Of a DNA stretch of 64,000 bases, positions 55,651 to 64,000 are shown piece after piece; positions within the stretch are counted from its first letter, which is position 1, and every line of letters starts with the position of its first letter. Position numbers and translations under genes: made by a program. Source of the DNA: a bacterium (lineage in GTDB: Bacteria > Orphanbacterota > Orphanbacteria > Orphanbacterales > Orphanbacteraceae); contig JALGYY010000043.1 of NCBI GenBank assembly GCA_025782575.1, positions 229,093 through 293,092 on the forward strand. Direction: 5' to 3'. The notes under the pieces are model-generated. The model saw only the letters and a list, made by a program, of their open reading frames with translations. It made no database searches and was not told the DNA's origin.

Positions 55651-56232
55651 TCAGGGGAGGCTGTCACGTCCGAACAGGATCTCGTACTCGCTCTCCAGTT
55701 CGAGGACAAGCGAGTTGATTCCAGGGTCTTCCTTCCCTGATCTTAAAGCCTGAATCATACCGGCATAATACCAGCGCTGCTTTTCCGGGCCTCGGCTGAA
55801 ACGCTCCCACACCCGGGCTCCTACCTGTTCATGGTCTGTTCGAATCGACCGCAGATTATGAAGCTTGTCTGCGGCTACTACAACTCGGACCTCCCGGCTC
55901 GCTTCGGGAATCCGGGCGAGAATCGCCTCTTTTCGCGCCTCCCAGGGAAGCGAGCGGTCACTCTCGGTGCAGCCTTCGACAATCGCCGCGACATCGTCCC
56001 CGAACCGGGCACGAAGCTCCTCGAATGTCGCCTCCGTATCCTCCACCGTATCGTGAAGAATCGCTGCTGCGATCACCGCTTCTCCCTCTCCCATCCTGGC
56101 GAGCTTCATGGCGACAGCAAAGGGGTGAGTGACATAAGGGATGTCGGTCATCTTCCGGAACTGACCTTCGTGAGCACGGCCCGCAAACTCGATGGCCACC
56201 TCTACGATACCCCCCTCTCTCTTTCGATTCAT
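55651..56232 (-). CDS. small RelA/SpoT-like HD-domain phosphohydrolase
   Basis: 193 residues, the size of single-domain (p)ppGpp hydrolases (Mesh1/SAH type). The metal site is H36 (VTHPFAVA), H60-D61 (AAILHDTVEDT, with E64 and D65) and the distal D in ADKLHNLRSI; this is the SpoT-like HD set. There is no synthetase domain. It could remove (p)ppGpp or hydrolyse a related nucleotide such as NADPH; only the fold is certain. Its ATG overlaps the stop of the dehydrogenase-like gene by one base, indicating translational coupling. Confidence 0.85.
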   Translation of the reverse strand: MNRKREGGIVEVAIEFAGRAHEGQFRKMTDIPYVTHPFAVAMKLARMGEGEAVIAAAILHDTVEDTEATFEELRARFGDDVAAIVEGCTESDRSLPWEARKEAILARIPEASREVRVVVAADKLHNLRSIRTDHEQVGARVWERFSRGPEKQRWYYAGMIQALRSGKEDPGINSLVLELESEYEILFGRDSLP

Positions 56233-57359
56233 CAGGGAGCATCTCCTTCAGGTGCATCGTAGCTGATTCTGTAAATCACTCCCGCATAATCATCGGAGAC
56301 GAGCAGCGATCCGTCATGCAATTCCATAACATCGACCGGCCGACCGTATACGGTCTGTCCATCGAACCATCCATCTGCGAATGTCACGTAGTCCCCTGCC
56401 ACGCCGTCTTCGACAGAGACCATGGAAATCCGGTAGCCGACCGGCTCCGAGCGATTCCACGATCCATGCTCGGCAATCAGAATCCGGCCTTGATATTCGG
56501 ATGGGAAAAGGTCGCCCCGATAGAACCGCATGCCGAGGGACGCCACATGCGGGCCGAGCGCCCGGGCGGGCGGGATGAACTCGTCACACATTCTCCCTTC
56601 CCCCAGGTCGGGATCGATCATGACCCCCCCGTGACAATAGGGGAAACCGAAGTGCATCCCCTTCTCAGGTGCGCGGTTCAGCTCGTCCGGCGGCAGATCG
56701 TCCCCCAGCCAGTCCCTCCCGTTATCTGTAAACCAGAATATTCCTGATTCCGGGTTCCAGTCGAAGCCGACCGAGTTCCGAACACCGGACGCAAACAGTT
56801 CGAGGCCGGTCCCGTCCCGGTTCATGCGGTGAATCGCCGCATAACGGGGATCATCCCGGAGACAGGCGTTACACGGAGCACCTACCGGAATGTAGAGCTT
56901 GCCGTCCGGGCCGAAAGCGATGAACTTCCAACCATGGTGGGCGTCCGCGGGAAACTCGTTGTTTACCACCTGAGGCACCACTTTTCTGATTCCCAGGTTC
57001 TCTTCGACATCTTCGTAGACCAGTATGCGGCTCACTTCGGCTACGAACAACGCGCCGTCACGAAACGCCACGCCGTTCGGCATCCGAAGCCCCTCATCCA
57101 GGATGAGCGTCGTATCGGCATGGCCATCACCATCCCGGTCGGGGATCGCGTAGATCCGCCCTTCCCGGCGGGTCCCTACATAAACGGTCCCCTCAGGGGA
57201 GAGTGCGAGAGAACGCGCGTTCGGCACATCATCGGCGAATATTGTGATGGAAAAGCCGGCGGGAAGCCGGATTGAGTCGAGGTCAGGGGGAGCGGCCGAG
57301 ACCGCGCCGGCCGCGAGAGGGATGGCGGCTATCAATATCAAAAAAAACGGTTTCATCAT
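56232..57359 (-). CDS. exported PQQ-dependent glucose/sorbosone dehydrogenase-like propeller
   Basis: 375 residues with a signal peptide (FFLILIAAIPLAAGAVSA). The six-bladed propeller is shown by LDSIRLPAGFSITIFADDV, ARSLALSPEGTVYVG, HGWKFIAFGPDGKLYIPVGAPCN, VGFDWNPESGIFWFTDNGRDWLG and the last blade MELHDGSLLVSDDYAGVIYRI. The family contains PQQ-dependent aldose and sorbosone dehydrogenases of the periplasm. Cys in APCNAC and C in FPYCHGG may form a disulfide. It has no c-type heme domain. The PqqB-like gene at 28942 is the only possible link to PQQ in the window. Three tRNA genes lie upstream on the same strand. Confidence 0.88.
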   Translation of the reverse strand: MMKPFFLILIAAIPLAAGAVSAAPPDLDSIRLPAGFSITIFADDVPNARSLALSPEGTVYVGTRREGRIYAIPDRDGDGHADTTLILDEGLRMPNGVAFRDGALFVAEVSRILVYEDVEENLGIRKVVPQVVNNEFPADAHHGWKFIAFGPDGKLYIPVGAPCNACLRDDPRYAAIHRMNRDGTGLELFASGVRNSVGFDWNPESGIFWFTDNGRDWLGDDLPPDELNRAPEKGMHFGFPYCHGGVMIDPDLGEGRMCDEFIPPARALGPHVASLGMRFYRGDLFPSEYQGRILIAEHGSWNRSEPVGYRISMVSVEDGVAGDYVTFADGWFDGQTVYGRPVDVMELHDGSLLVSDDYAGVIYRISYDAPEGDAP

Positions 57360-57390
57360 GTAAACCGGAGGACCGAGAGAGAAAAAAAGA

Positions 57391-57467
57391 TGGGGTGAGT
57401 GACGGGGATTGAACCCGCGACAACCAGAGCCACAGTCTGGGGCTCTACCAACTGAGCTACACCCACC
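57391..57467 (-). tRNA. tRNA-His (anticodon GTG)
   Basis: 77 nt including encoded CCA. Acceptor GTGGGTG/CACTCAC with one G-U, the His-specific extra G-1 opposite C73, D-arm GCTC/GAGC, anticodon stem CCAGA/TCTGG around CTGTGGC. Confidence 0.95.
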
Positions 57468-57517
57468 ACAGAGCTAATAGTAATAGAGGCCACCCGGAGC
57501 GACAAGCGGAAATGAAC

Positions 57518-57590
<73 letters not shown>

Positions 57591-57639
57591 TATCCCGGAC
57601 GTCTCTCGATAAATCTTCGTGAGAAGTCCGGGTAAAATT

Positions 57640-57713
57640 TCGGGGCGATAGGATTCGAACCTACGACTCCCTGCTCCCAAAGCAGGTGCGCTACCGGACT
57701 GCGCCACGCCCCG
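57640..57713 (-). tRNA. tRNA-Pro (anticodon TGG)
   Basis: 74 nt without CCA. Acceptor CGGGGCG/CGCCCCG, anticodon stem CCTGC/GCAGG around TTTGGGA, T-loop TTCGAAT. Confidence 0.95.
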
Positions 57714-57734
57714 TCCGAACAGTTTCCCATTCCA

Positions 57735-57760
57735 AGAAAAAGGCCGGTCCCCCGACCGGC
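57735..57760 (-). terminator. rho-independent terminator of the smpB-rdgB operon
   Basis: On the minus strand GCCGGTC-GGGG-GACCGGC is followed by CCTTTTTC. It lies 6 bp after the rdgB stop and before tRNA-Pro. Confidence 0.85.
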
Positions 57761-57765
57761 GCTCC

Positions 57766-58386
57766 CTACTCGGACCTTGATTCTAGGTGCCCCTCCAGTA
57801 ACCGGGCAAGGATTTTCTTCGCCCCGGCGAGTGCGAGGCCTCGATGGCTGATCCTGTTCTTCTGCTCCAGGGGGATCTCGGCGAATGTCCCTTTGGATGG
57901 CGGGTGATAGAAGAGAGGGTCATAGCCGAACCCTCCCTCACCTCTTCCTTCGGCGATGATGATGCCGTCTACCCGTCCATTGGTAGTCCCGATCAATCCA
58001 TCCGGCGAAGCGATGGCCACTACGGTTTCAAAATAGGCGGTCCGGTCATCCCCCTCGAGTCCTTCCATACGGGCGACGAGCTTTTTGCAGTTATCTTCAT
58101 AGCTGACGTTCTCGCCGGCGTAGCGGGAAGAGAAGACGCCCGGTTCCCCTCCGATGGCGGGAACCATAAGGCCGGTGTCATCGGCGAGTGCGAGCATGTT
58201 CGCCGCTTTCGCCAGTGTAAGCGCCTTCTTTGCGGCGTTCCCTTCGAGAGTCTCCTGATCTTCCACCACCTCCGGAAGAGCGGGCCGGTCAAAAGTGGTG
58301 ATGATCCGAAACGGGAGATCTGACAGTAGATCCGAGATTTCCCGGATTTTGTCCCTGTTACCCGTGGCCAGCAAGAGCTCTCTCAC
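57766..58386 (-). CDS. rdgB: RdgB/HAM1-type dITP/XTP pyrophosphatase
   Basis: 206 residues from GTG 58386, which overlaps the rph stop (GTGA); the longer frame to 58437 lies in rph. Motifs are [14 protein letters not shown] at the N-terminus, [20 protein letters not shown] and [11 protein letters not shown], with SHRGLALA near the end. The enzyme removes non-canonical purine triphosphates (ITP, XTP, dITP) from the pool. It is the last gene of the operon and is followed by a strong terminator. The rph-rdgB order is common in bacteria. Confidence 0.95.
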   Translation of the reverse strand: MRELLLATGNRDKIREISDLLSDLPFRIITTFDRPALPEVVEDQETLEGNAAKKALTLAKAANMLALADDTGLMVPAIGGEPGVFSSRYAGENVSYEDNCKKLVARMEGLEGDDRTAYFETVVAIASPDGLIGTTNGRVDGIIIAEGRGEGGFGYDPLFYHPPSKGTFAEIPLEQKNRISHRGLALAGAKKILARLLEGHLESRSE

Positions 58387-59105
58387 GAAGCTGATCCGTT
58401 CAGCGCGGCCTCCTGCACGGCCACCAGTTCCGCGCAACCCTTCTTCGCGAGACGGAGGAGCTCATCGAGAGCCTCACTCGCGAACGGCTCTTCCTCCGCC
58501 GTCCCCTGCACCTCGATATATTTCCCGTCGCCGGTCATGACGACGTTCATGTCCACTTCGGCAGCGAAATCCTCGCTGTAATTCAGATCGAGTACGGGCA
58601 CTCCCTTGACAATGCCGACACTCACGGCCGCCACGGCATGTTTCATCGGCCACTTCTTGAGAACACCCTGCTTTTCGAGATACTTGAAACTGTCATGAAG
58701 GGCTACCCATGCGCCGGTGATCGAGGCTGTCCTCGTGCCGCCGTCCGCCTGAATCACGTCGCAATCGAGCAGGATGGTTCTAGGGCCGAGCGCCTTCATG
58801 TCGACTGCCGCCCGTAGGGACCGGCCTATCAATCGCTGGATCTCCTGAGTGCGTCCTTTGGGGCCCCGCGTCTCCCTGCTTATTCTGGAGTGGGACGAGC
58901 GGGGGAGCATGCTGTACTCCGCCGTCAACCACCCGGCGCCCGAATCCCGCCGGAACGGGGGGACTCTCTCTTCGATCGTAGCGGTACAGATTACTTTGGT
59001 GTGTTCCACTTCGATCAGCACTGCCCCTTCACCATGGCGCAGGTAATTCCTTGTGATTTTAACGGGCCGGAGCTGGTCGGGCATTCTTTCGTCAATTCGT
59101 TTCAT
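58383..59105 (-). CDS. rph: ribonuclease PH
   Basis: 240 residues, standard length. It contains [21 protein letters not shown], the phosphate-binding [46 protein letters not shown] and a C-terminal [22 protein letters not shown]. The enzyme trims tRNA and other RNA 3' ends by phosphorolysis; here CCA-less tRNA genes (Lys, Arg, Pro) would need such processing. Its ATG overlaps the murI stop, and its stop overlaps rdgB. Confidence 0.96.
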   Translation of the reverse strand: MKRIDERMPDQLRPVKITRNYLRHGEGAVLIEVEHTKVICTATIEERVPPFRRDSGAGWLTAEYSMLPRSSHSRISRETRGPKGRTQEIQRLIGRSLRAAVDMKALGPRTILLDCDVIQADGGTRTASITGAWVALHDSFKYLEKQGVLKKWPMKHAVAAVSVGIVKGVPVLDLNYSEDFAAEVDMNVVMTGDGKYIEVQGTAEEEPFASEALDELLRLAKKGCAELVAVQEAALNGSAS

Positions 59106-59926
59106 TGTTCTCCGTAGATCTCTTCGAGATGTTCAGGAAAGATGCGCTCCACACGGCCGATCGGCCTCCCCAGAAAGAGCTCGGCCTCTTCGCGAAATCG
59201 GTGGGGCACATCACTCACTACAAAATTATGGCTGCTCTCTCTCCCCGGGTCGGGGTTCGGCCCGATCGAGGCAGCGAGGGAGCGAGCGGTTTCGATTGCG
59301 TTATCAATCAATTTGATCTCGCCCCCTGTCACCTGGCGGATGGCGTTCTTCAAGACGGGAAAGTGGGTGCACCCCAATATGAGAGTGTCGATCGCTTGTT
59401 CGAGAAGCGGTTCGACATACTCGGCAATGACCGATCGGGTGATCTCATGATCCACCCAGCCCTCTTCGGCGAGGGGGACTAGCAGAGGACAGGGGGCCGA
59501 ATGAACCTCGAAGTCGGGGTTGATCGCGAGGAGCGCCTTTTCGTATGCCCCGCTTGCGATCGTGCCCCTCGTGCCGATCACCCCGATCCGGCCTGACTTC
59601 GTTGCGGCCGCCGCCCCTCGCGCTCCCGGCTCGATTACGCCGAGCACAGGGACCGAGTATTCCTGTTTGAGAGCGGGGAGCGCCACTGCCGAAGCTGTAT
59701 TGCAGGCGATCACGATCGATCGAACCCCACGGTTCATCAGAAAGTGGGCGTTCTGCCTGGCAAACAGCATCACCGTTTCTTTTGATTTGGGCCCATAGGG
59801 GAGCCGCGCGGTATCGCCGAAGAAGAGTACGGATTCGCCCGGAAGCTGGCGAATAATCTCCCTTACAACTGTAAGCCCGCCTATCCCTGAGTCGAATACG
59901 CCGATCGGCCGCTCGTCGATCACCAT
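59102..59926 (-). CDS. murI: glutamate racemase
   Basis: 274 residues. Catalytic cysteines are in [13 protein letters not shown] and [10 protein letters not shown], and the N-terminus has [31 protein letters not shown] is also typical. It makes D-glutamate for peptidoglycan. The ATG lies inside the end of the GerM-like gene (7-bp overlap) and the stop overlaps the rph start, so it sits in the middle of a coupled operon that begins with smpB and an amidase. The pairing of a racemase with GerM, rph and rdgB is also found in Bacillus subtilis (racE-gerM-rph). Confidence 0.96.
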   Translation of the reverse strand: MVIDERPIGVFDSGIGGLTVVREIIRQLPGESVLFFGDTARLPYGPKSKETVMLFARQNAHFLMNRGVRSIVIACNTASAVALPALKQEYSVPVLGVIEPGARGAAAATKSGRIGVIGTRGTIASGAYEKALLAINPDFEVHSAPCPLLVPLAEEGWVDHEITRSVIAEYVEPLLEQAIDTLILGCTHFPVLKNAIRQVTGGEIKLIDNAIETARSLAASIGPNPDPGRESSHNFVVSDVPHRFREEAELFLGRPIGRVERIFPEHLEEIYGEQ

Positions 59927-60510
59927 TCGGCCACCTCGAATGGATTTCTGGCGTCGAGGTGTCCGGCGATCGACTCCGCCCGGGCGCCGTCAATCAGAAA
60001 GATCACGCGCCTCACTTCGGGGAATGCGACCGCCATCGTTCTTACAATTGTTCGTACAAAAAGGAATTCGGACGAACTTCCCCAGCCCCAATCTCGAAGC
60101 GAGCTTCCCACAAAGTCGAAGTAGAGGCCACCCATGTCATCGAAAAATATGCCGGTCACTTCGAGCGAAGGGGGGGTAACCGGATGATGATCAGGCAAAA
60201 TCGGTCCCCGGGCGAGTTCGTCGATCAGCAGGCGGGCGAGAGATTCGCGGGAAGGGTCGGCAGGCGCAAGCTCCCGCTTCTCCCCCACAAGTGTTTCGCC
60301 GTCGCCTTTGACGAAGTAAACGAGCGCGGAACGAAGAAACATCCCCTCGTCGGAGAGGACATCATCTTCTGCGGTTTCCTGCTGCGAACGATCCGGACCG
60401 CACGCCGTGGCGAGAAAGAGCGTGAGTGCCGAAAGCAGGATGAACGAACCGCTGATCTGTCGGAGGTTCGACCATCGGGGTGAGGGCCATGTTTTCAGAA
60501 GAGCCGTCAT
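59920..60510 (-). CDS. GerMN-domain lipoprotein
   Basis: 196 residues; ATG overlaps the amidase stop (ATGA). A hydrophobic helix with lipobox LATAC gives a lipid-anchored Cys. The body contains ALVYFVKGDGETLVGEKREL, LARLLIDELARGP and FVRTIVRTMAVAFPEVRRVIFLIDG, the pattern of the GerMN (germination/sporulation) domain. In sporulators GerM acts in envelope assembly; in non-sporulators such lipoproteins probably interact with the cell wall. Its position between an amidase and murI agrees with that. Confidence 0.88.
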   Translation of the reverse strand: MTALLKTWPSPRWSNLRQISGSFILLSALTLFLATACGPDRSQQETAEDDVLSDEGMFLRSALVYFVKGDGETLVGEKRELAPADPSRESLARLLIDELARGPILPDHHPVTPPSLEVTGIFFDDMGGLYFDFVGSSLRDWGWGSSSEFLFVRTIVRTMAVAFPEVRRVIFLIDGARAESIAGHLDARNPFEVAEW

Positions 60511-62081
60511 GACCCCTCCTTTGACATGCCGCTGATCGCGCGGGCGAGGCCGCGCACGATACGATCCTGCACATCCTCCCGGCGAAGCAGTCCGGCACTT
60601 TCGCCGCTGCTCAGAAACCCGATCTCCACAAGGACGGCCGCCATGTTCGCCCCTTCGAGTACGGCGATCGGCGCTTCTTTTACGCCGCGGGCGGGAAAAC
60701 CGTCGAGCGAACCGAGTTCCTTCTGAATCCGGCGGGCTACTCGGCCGCTTCCGCTTTTCTGTCCTTCCTGAACCGCCTCCCAGGGGACGAACCTGAGATC
60801 CTGATCGAGAATGCCGCCGACCACTTCCTGCTCGAATCTTGTCTGAGCGTCCTCTACCGCTGCTGCGATTCGATCGCGTGCGCCGATTCCGGAGGAGTGA
60901 ACATAAACTTCGGTGCCGGCCACGCCGGATACGGGCGAACTGTTGAGATGAATACTGATGAGCAGATCTCCCCGGTTCCGGTTCGCGAATTCCGTGCGAG
61001 CACTGAGTGAAAGATCGAGATCCTCTTCGCGGGTCATGACAACGCCGATCGAATGGTTTTTTTTCAGCTCAGTCGCGAGGCGCTCGGCGAGCGCGAGGGT
61101 CAGATCCTTTTCGAGCAAACCGCCTTCGCCGGAGCAGCCCGGATCGGAACCGCCATGGCCGGGGTCTATGATGACACGGCGAATCGGCCGCCTGGTCGTG
61201 CTCGGTCTGGTCAGCACATCGAGGGCGAATGACGATTCGCTGCCGTCCGGAGGCAATGTGGTATCCGACAATCGGACCACCACTCGCTCGGGCCGACCTT
61301 CCCGTGTCACACGATAATCTTTGAGCGAATCAGACGGCACAATATGAAGGACCGCGGTGTCTCCGTCCATCGCCCAGAAGAGATCCCGAAGACTGGAATC
61401 GGTCGTGTCGTAGAAGAGTTCCTGGTCGGCCACCCGTGCGGCGGCGAATCGCAAAAAGAGACTTCCGTCTTCGTTCTCCCGCGTCTGGTAACGGGCCGGT
61501 CCCGAAGGCCGGACTACGATTTCAACGCCGTCAACCAGTCGGTTCACTCTGGTTTCAATAATCGAGACGCCGGGTGCGCCGAAAGCGAGAAGCCCCTCTT
61601 CACGGTTCCAAACGACCGGGTACGCGTCCACCAGAAAGGGCATGACATCGGTGACAAGCTGCACCGGCAGGAGCAACCTGCCATCAAGATAAAGGACAGG
61701 ATCCCTGAGACGGACCACACGCTCGTCGATCACCACATTCCGGTTATCCGCGGTCAGCTTGAGTCGGTGATCCCCTACGCGAAGCGTCATCTTGAGGAGA
61801 TCGGGGCGCCAGTATTTGCTCGATGAATAGAGAAGGGAAACAACGTCTTCGGAGAGATAGATCGCCCGGCCCACTTCGATCACGGGAACCTCTTCGATAC
61901 GGCCGTCCGGATGGCGGACATCGATCGAGGCGGCGTGACAGTCGCGGGGGGTGCCGGCGATCGAGATTGAGAGCGAGATCAGGAAGAGGAGCGCCAGGGC
62001 GAACGGGCGGGGCCGGAGTGTGGGCGGGTGAACCAGGGTCGGCTGCGAAACCGGGATGCTCCGGGAGCGGTCAGTGTTCAC
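60507..62081 (-). CDS. N-acetylmuramoyl-L-alanine amidase (Amidase_3/AmiC type)
   Basis: 524 residues from GTG 62081, chosen because GGAG lies 7 nt before it; it overlaps the end of smpB by 11 nt. A signal helix (FALALLFLISLSISIAG) leads to an N-terminal ~280-residue region, including an AMIN-like part (VNRLVDGVEIVVRPSG, then VVVRLSDT), then the zinc amidase: RVIIDPGHGGSDPG (His), GLLEKDLTLALAERL (Glu), DLLISIHLNSSP (His) and VLVEIGFLSSGESA (Glu). It cuts the amide bond between MurNAc and the stem peptide, typically for daughter-cell separation. It should be periplasmic. Confidence 0.93.
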   Translation of the reverse strand: MNTDRSRSIPVSQPTLVHPPTLRPRPFALALLFLISLSISIAGTPRDCHAASIDVRHPDGRIEEVPVIEVGRAIYLSEDVVSLLYSSSKYWRPDLLKMTLRVGDHRLKLTADNRNVVIDERVVRLRDPVLYLDGRLLLPVQLVTDVMPFLVDAYPVVWNREEGLLAFGAPGVSIIETRVNRLVDGVEIVVRPSGPARYQTRENEDGSLFLRFAAARVADQELFYDTTDSSLRDLFWAMDGDTAVLHIVPSDSLKDYRVTREGRPERVVVRLSDTTLPPDGSESSFALDVLTRPSTTRRPIRRVIIDPGHGGSDPGCSGEGGLLEKDLTLALAERLATELKKNHSIGVVMTREEDLDLSLSARTEFANRNRGDLLISIHLNSSPVSGVAGTEVYVHSSGIGARDRIAAAVEDAQTRFEQEVVGGILDQDLRFVPWEAVQEGQKSGSGRVARRIQKELGSLDGFPARGVKEAPIAVLEGANMAAVLVEIGFLSSGESAGLLRREDVQDRIVRGLARAISGMSKEGS

Positions 62082-62532
62082 GGCCCATCTCCTTCCGAGC
62101 GCGATCCATTTCACGCTTGGCGTCCCGCTCGGCAATAGCGGCACGTTTGTCATAAGCCCGCTTCCCGATCGCCAGGCCGATCTCCACTTTCACCCAGCTC
62201 CCTTTGAAGTAGAGCTTCAGCGGCACGAGAGTCATCCCTTTCGACTCCACCTTGCGAATCAGACGTACGATTTCATGCTTGCTGAGAAGGCACTTCCGCT
62301 TGCGGGTCGGTTCGTGATTGTAGCGCCCCCCCATTTCATACGGCTTGATATTCACGCCGATCAGAAAGACCTCTTCCCCGTCGATACGTGCATAGCTCTC
62401 CTGGAGGCTCGCGTGGCCCGCCCGTAGGGACTTCACTTCGGTCCCGGTCAATACGAGACCAGCCTCGATCGTATCCACAATCTTGTAATTGTGGCGCGCC
62501 TTCCTGTTGGTGCAGATCGTTTTTACGTCCAT
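62071..62532 (-). CDS. smpB: SsrA-binding protein SmpB
   Basis: 153 residues from ATG 62532; the open frame extends 40 codons further, but the start chosen gives the standard length. It contains ICTNRKARHNYKIVDTIEAG, GLVLTGTEVKSLRAG, EVFLIGVNIKPYEMGG, LYFKGSWVKVEIGLA and a basic C-terminal tail GKRAYDKRAAIAERDAKREMDR. It binds tmRNA and brings it to stalled ribosomes. The ssrA gene is 24 kb away (38335-38691). It is the first gene of the murI-rph-rdgB operon. Confidence 0.96.
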   Translation of the reverse strand: MDVKTICTNRKARHNYKIVDTIEAGLVLTGTEVKSLRAGHASLQESYARIDGEEVFLIGVNIKPYEMGGRYNHEPTRKRKCLLSKHEIVRLIRKVESKGMTLVPLKLYFKGSWVKVEIGLAIGKRAYDKRAAIAERDAKREMDRARKEMGREH

Positions 62533-62686
62533 TTGGATACGCCTGAGGAGGTTGTCCGCCGCCCGGGCCGGGATGACCGCTGTCCTGGCTCGCGCATGGA
62601 GAGGAATCGAATCGTGACGGCTGAATATACCAGATCCGCCAGTAGGGAACACCCCTTTTCAGGGGCGGAGGGTCCGGGGAGGGGAG

Positions 62687-63364
62687 CTACTCATGCGGGA
62701 TCGGCTCCCTGCGTTCGGCTCGTCTTGTGGACTTCTTCAAGAACCGCTTTTGATGGCGCTTCCCTTTTTTCCCTGATGAATACGTACCGAATCCCATGGA
62801 AGCGAGTGCGCTTCTCTTGCTGTCCTCCAACTTCCAGCTATGAGGTTTCGGCCGTTTCCGGGTCTTTTGCCTGGAGCCATCATATTGAGCGAGCCTTTCT
62901 CTCAACCGGTAAGAGTAGAGGCCTTCTTTACGGATGCTCGCCACACAGGGCAATCGATGTTTCCCGGCGATCTTTTCAGCGACCTTCCAGGCTTCCTCCT
63001 CACCGGTGACCCTGACTTTCGGATGCCGGTTCCGGCTCCACAATTCGAAGTGGCCCAGTTCATGCAGAATCACCGTGACCACATGGCTCGGACGACCTTT
63101 TCCACCTGCCAGGACTACCGGACCTTTGTCCCGATAGTTGTAGCAGAATACCCCCTCCCGCCAGTGACGGGCGAGATCCAGAATGAGCCGACATCCCCTC
63201 CCCTCCACCAGAGCGCGAATGTCACGGACCCACTTCGGATCCTCCACGGCATTCTTCCATCGATCACCGATGAGTAGCGACCGAATCCAGATTTCGATCG
63301 GACGAGGCACGGAACGAGGCCGGGGACTGCGGTATCTTGGTTTTCTCGGCTCTAGATGCTTCAC
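62687..63364 (-). CDS. uncharacterised HExxH zinc metallopeptidase-like protein
   Basis: 225 residues. HELGH at 101-105 in VVTVILHELGHFELW, with a possible third ligand in TGEEEAWKVAEKIA (Glu122-124), gives a gluzincin-type site like ImmA/IrrE or M78 proteins. No signal peptide; the N-terminus is Arg/Pro-rich and the last ~70 residues are strongly basic (RQKTRKRPKPHSW, KKGKRHQKRFLKK), suggesting nucleic-acid or acid-surface binding. FCYNYRDKGPVVLAGGKGRP ahead of the site is not from a family I recognise. Activity is likely but the target is unknown. Confidence 0.7.
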   Translation of the reverse strand: MKHLEPRKPRYRSPRPRSVPRPIEIWIRSLLIGDRWKNAVEDPKWVRDIRALVEGRGCRLILDLARHWREGVFCYNYRDKGPVVLAGGKGRPSHVVTVILHELGHFELWSRNRHPKVRVTGEEEAWKVAEKIAGKHRLPCVASIRKEGLYSYRLRERLAQYDGSRQKTRKRPKPHSWKLEDSKRSALASMGFGTYSSGKKGKRHQKRFLKKSTRRAERREPIPHE

Positions 63365-63959
63365 AGATCAACCTCTTCTTCGGACGGGAGTCAAACTGTT
63401 ATCTTTGATTACAGTCTGAACGAATCTTCGATCGCGCCAGGCACTTCGTTACCGATCCTAGCAGATATCCGTCGCCTGTGAGTATCAAGATGGAACAACC
63501 GAATCCGGCGGACTCTTCGACAAAAAAAGAATCGATCTTGTAATGGAGCCCTGACCGTGGATCCAACTGTTCTCCCCGACCTTCTTTCTCGTCAACATTA
63601 CCAACGGGCCGTTGCATATTGCGAGGGGCGGTCACTTCCTGGGGACTGTCCGGAGGCGTATGAACTTACTTGACGGCACCGATTCGTAGTTCCGCCGTGT
63701 ATTTCAATTAGTTCAACTCTTCTATCGATTTAAAGAAATATTGCTTGACACGTTTTGACTTCGCCGGTTTTCATTATCCTGGGTGATTTTCCGGATTCCT
63801 ATCAGAAGACCTCTCTTGTTCAGGAATCAATTGGAAGCAATCTCCCCTTTCCTTTTTGGGAAATCACTGGCGGCTTCGTTCGTCATGCCTCCCACGAAGC
63901 CGAAAAGGGCATGCTAAAATATCGGTGGGGCTTGGAACGAGATGGGTGGACAGGAGGGG
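63365..63959. other. 595-bp region without a supported gene; possible leader at its end
   Basis: No frame has both a good start and a recognisable product; a 78-codon minus-strand frame (63399-63635) has no support. TTGACA at 63745-63750 lacks a good -10. GGCTTCGT (63872-63879) and ACGAAGCC (63894-63901) form an 8-bp stem in what would be the leader of the gene at 63966. Confidence 0.4.
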
Positions 63960-64000
63960 ATGAAGATGGCGATGACGACGAAGAATATGGACTCGGTTCT
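63960..64000 (+). CDS. start of an unknown gene, cut by the window edge
   Basis: AGGAGG at 63952-63957 is followed by ATG at 63960 and, better spaced (8 nt), ATG at 63966. Both read into an open frame MAMTTKNMDSV to the end. Only 12-14 codons are visible. Confidence 0.45.
   Translation, partial: MKMAMTTKNMDSV

Noticed and set aside
45730-57360. A secondary-metabolite or carotenoid cluster because of the desaturase-like flavoproteins
   Set aside because: No phytoene synthase, cyclase or polyketide gene is near; the GcvT-like partner points to amine or amino-acid metabolism.

Overview
The window has compact bacterial gene organisation, with many 1-4 nt start/stop overlaps. The organism looks like an uncultured member of the FCB superphylum (Krumholzibacteriota, Eisenbacteria or Latescibacterota-like). 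This rests on six secreted proteins that end in the same FlgD-like/T9SS-type C-terminal domain (FNP-x-T motif, then a G-R-x-V-R-x-L segment, W-D-G and S-G-x-Y/F), three multidomain Ser/Thr kinases, and outer-membrane barrels and lipoproteins that imply two membranes. The phylum is an inference; no rRNA is present.

Layout. 1-6.3 kb: the end of a Gfo/Idh/MocA oxidoreductase, a receptor Ser/Thr kinase with a beta-propeller, and two secreted proteins. 6.5-14.1 kb: a tight four-gene unit of a ketosynthase lacking the usual histidines, a kinase-STAND-TPR protein, an Omp85-like barrel and a lipoprotein with kinase-like motifs. 14.1-24.1 kb: a nonsense-interrupted SGNH protein, a GbsR-like regulator with operator-like repeats and two membrane proteins, a matrixin-like protease, a 39-residue basic protein, a multiheme cytochrome interrupted by TAG, and a legumain-like peptidase. 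24.3-36.9 kb: a kinase with TPRs, a GNAT/PhyH pair, a PqqB-like hydrolase, a large putative-Ig protein, an MBOAT/SGNH pair and a coiled-coil protein.

37.1-38.9 kb: tmRNA (ssrA) and tRNA-Lys. The last 27 bp of tmRNA are repeated 1,255 bp away, enclosing an orphan pseudopilin; this looks like an attachment-site-bounded segment. 38.9-45.7 kb: a GT-C glycosyltransferase, a nupC/DUF1573/selD operon whose SelD contains an in-frame UGA (selenocysteine), and a purple acid phosphatase-like protein.

45.7-57.4 kb (minus): an amino-acid and redox cluster (GcvT-like protein, two PYROXD2-like flavoproteins, a chorismate mutase/prephenate dehydratase/DAHP synthase fusion and an outer-membrane barrel), then an SBBP-repeat protein, an HD hydrolase and a sorbosone dehydrogenase-like protein. 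57.4-63.4 kb (minus): three tRNAs, then a housekeeping operon smpB, amidase, GerM-like, murI, rph, rdgB ending in a rho-independent terminator, and a small HExxH protein. A new gene starts at the right edge.

Main points of interest: the selenoprotein SelD, the in-frame stops in two otherwise intact genes, the tmRNA-derived repeat, the three-enzyme aromatic fusion, the 6.5-14.1 kb cassette, and the four 9-bp tandem repeats at 16.08 kb.
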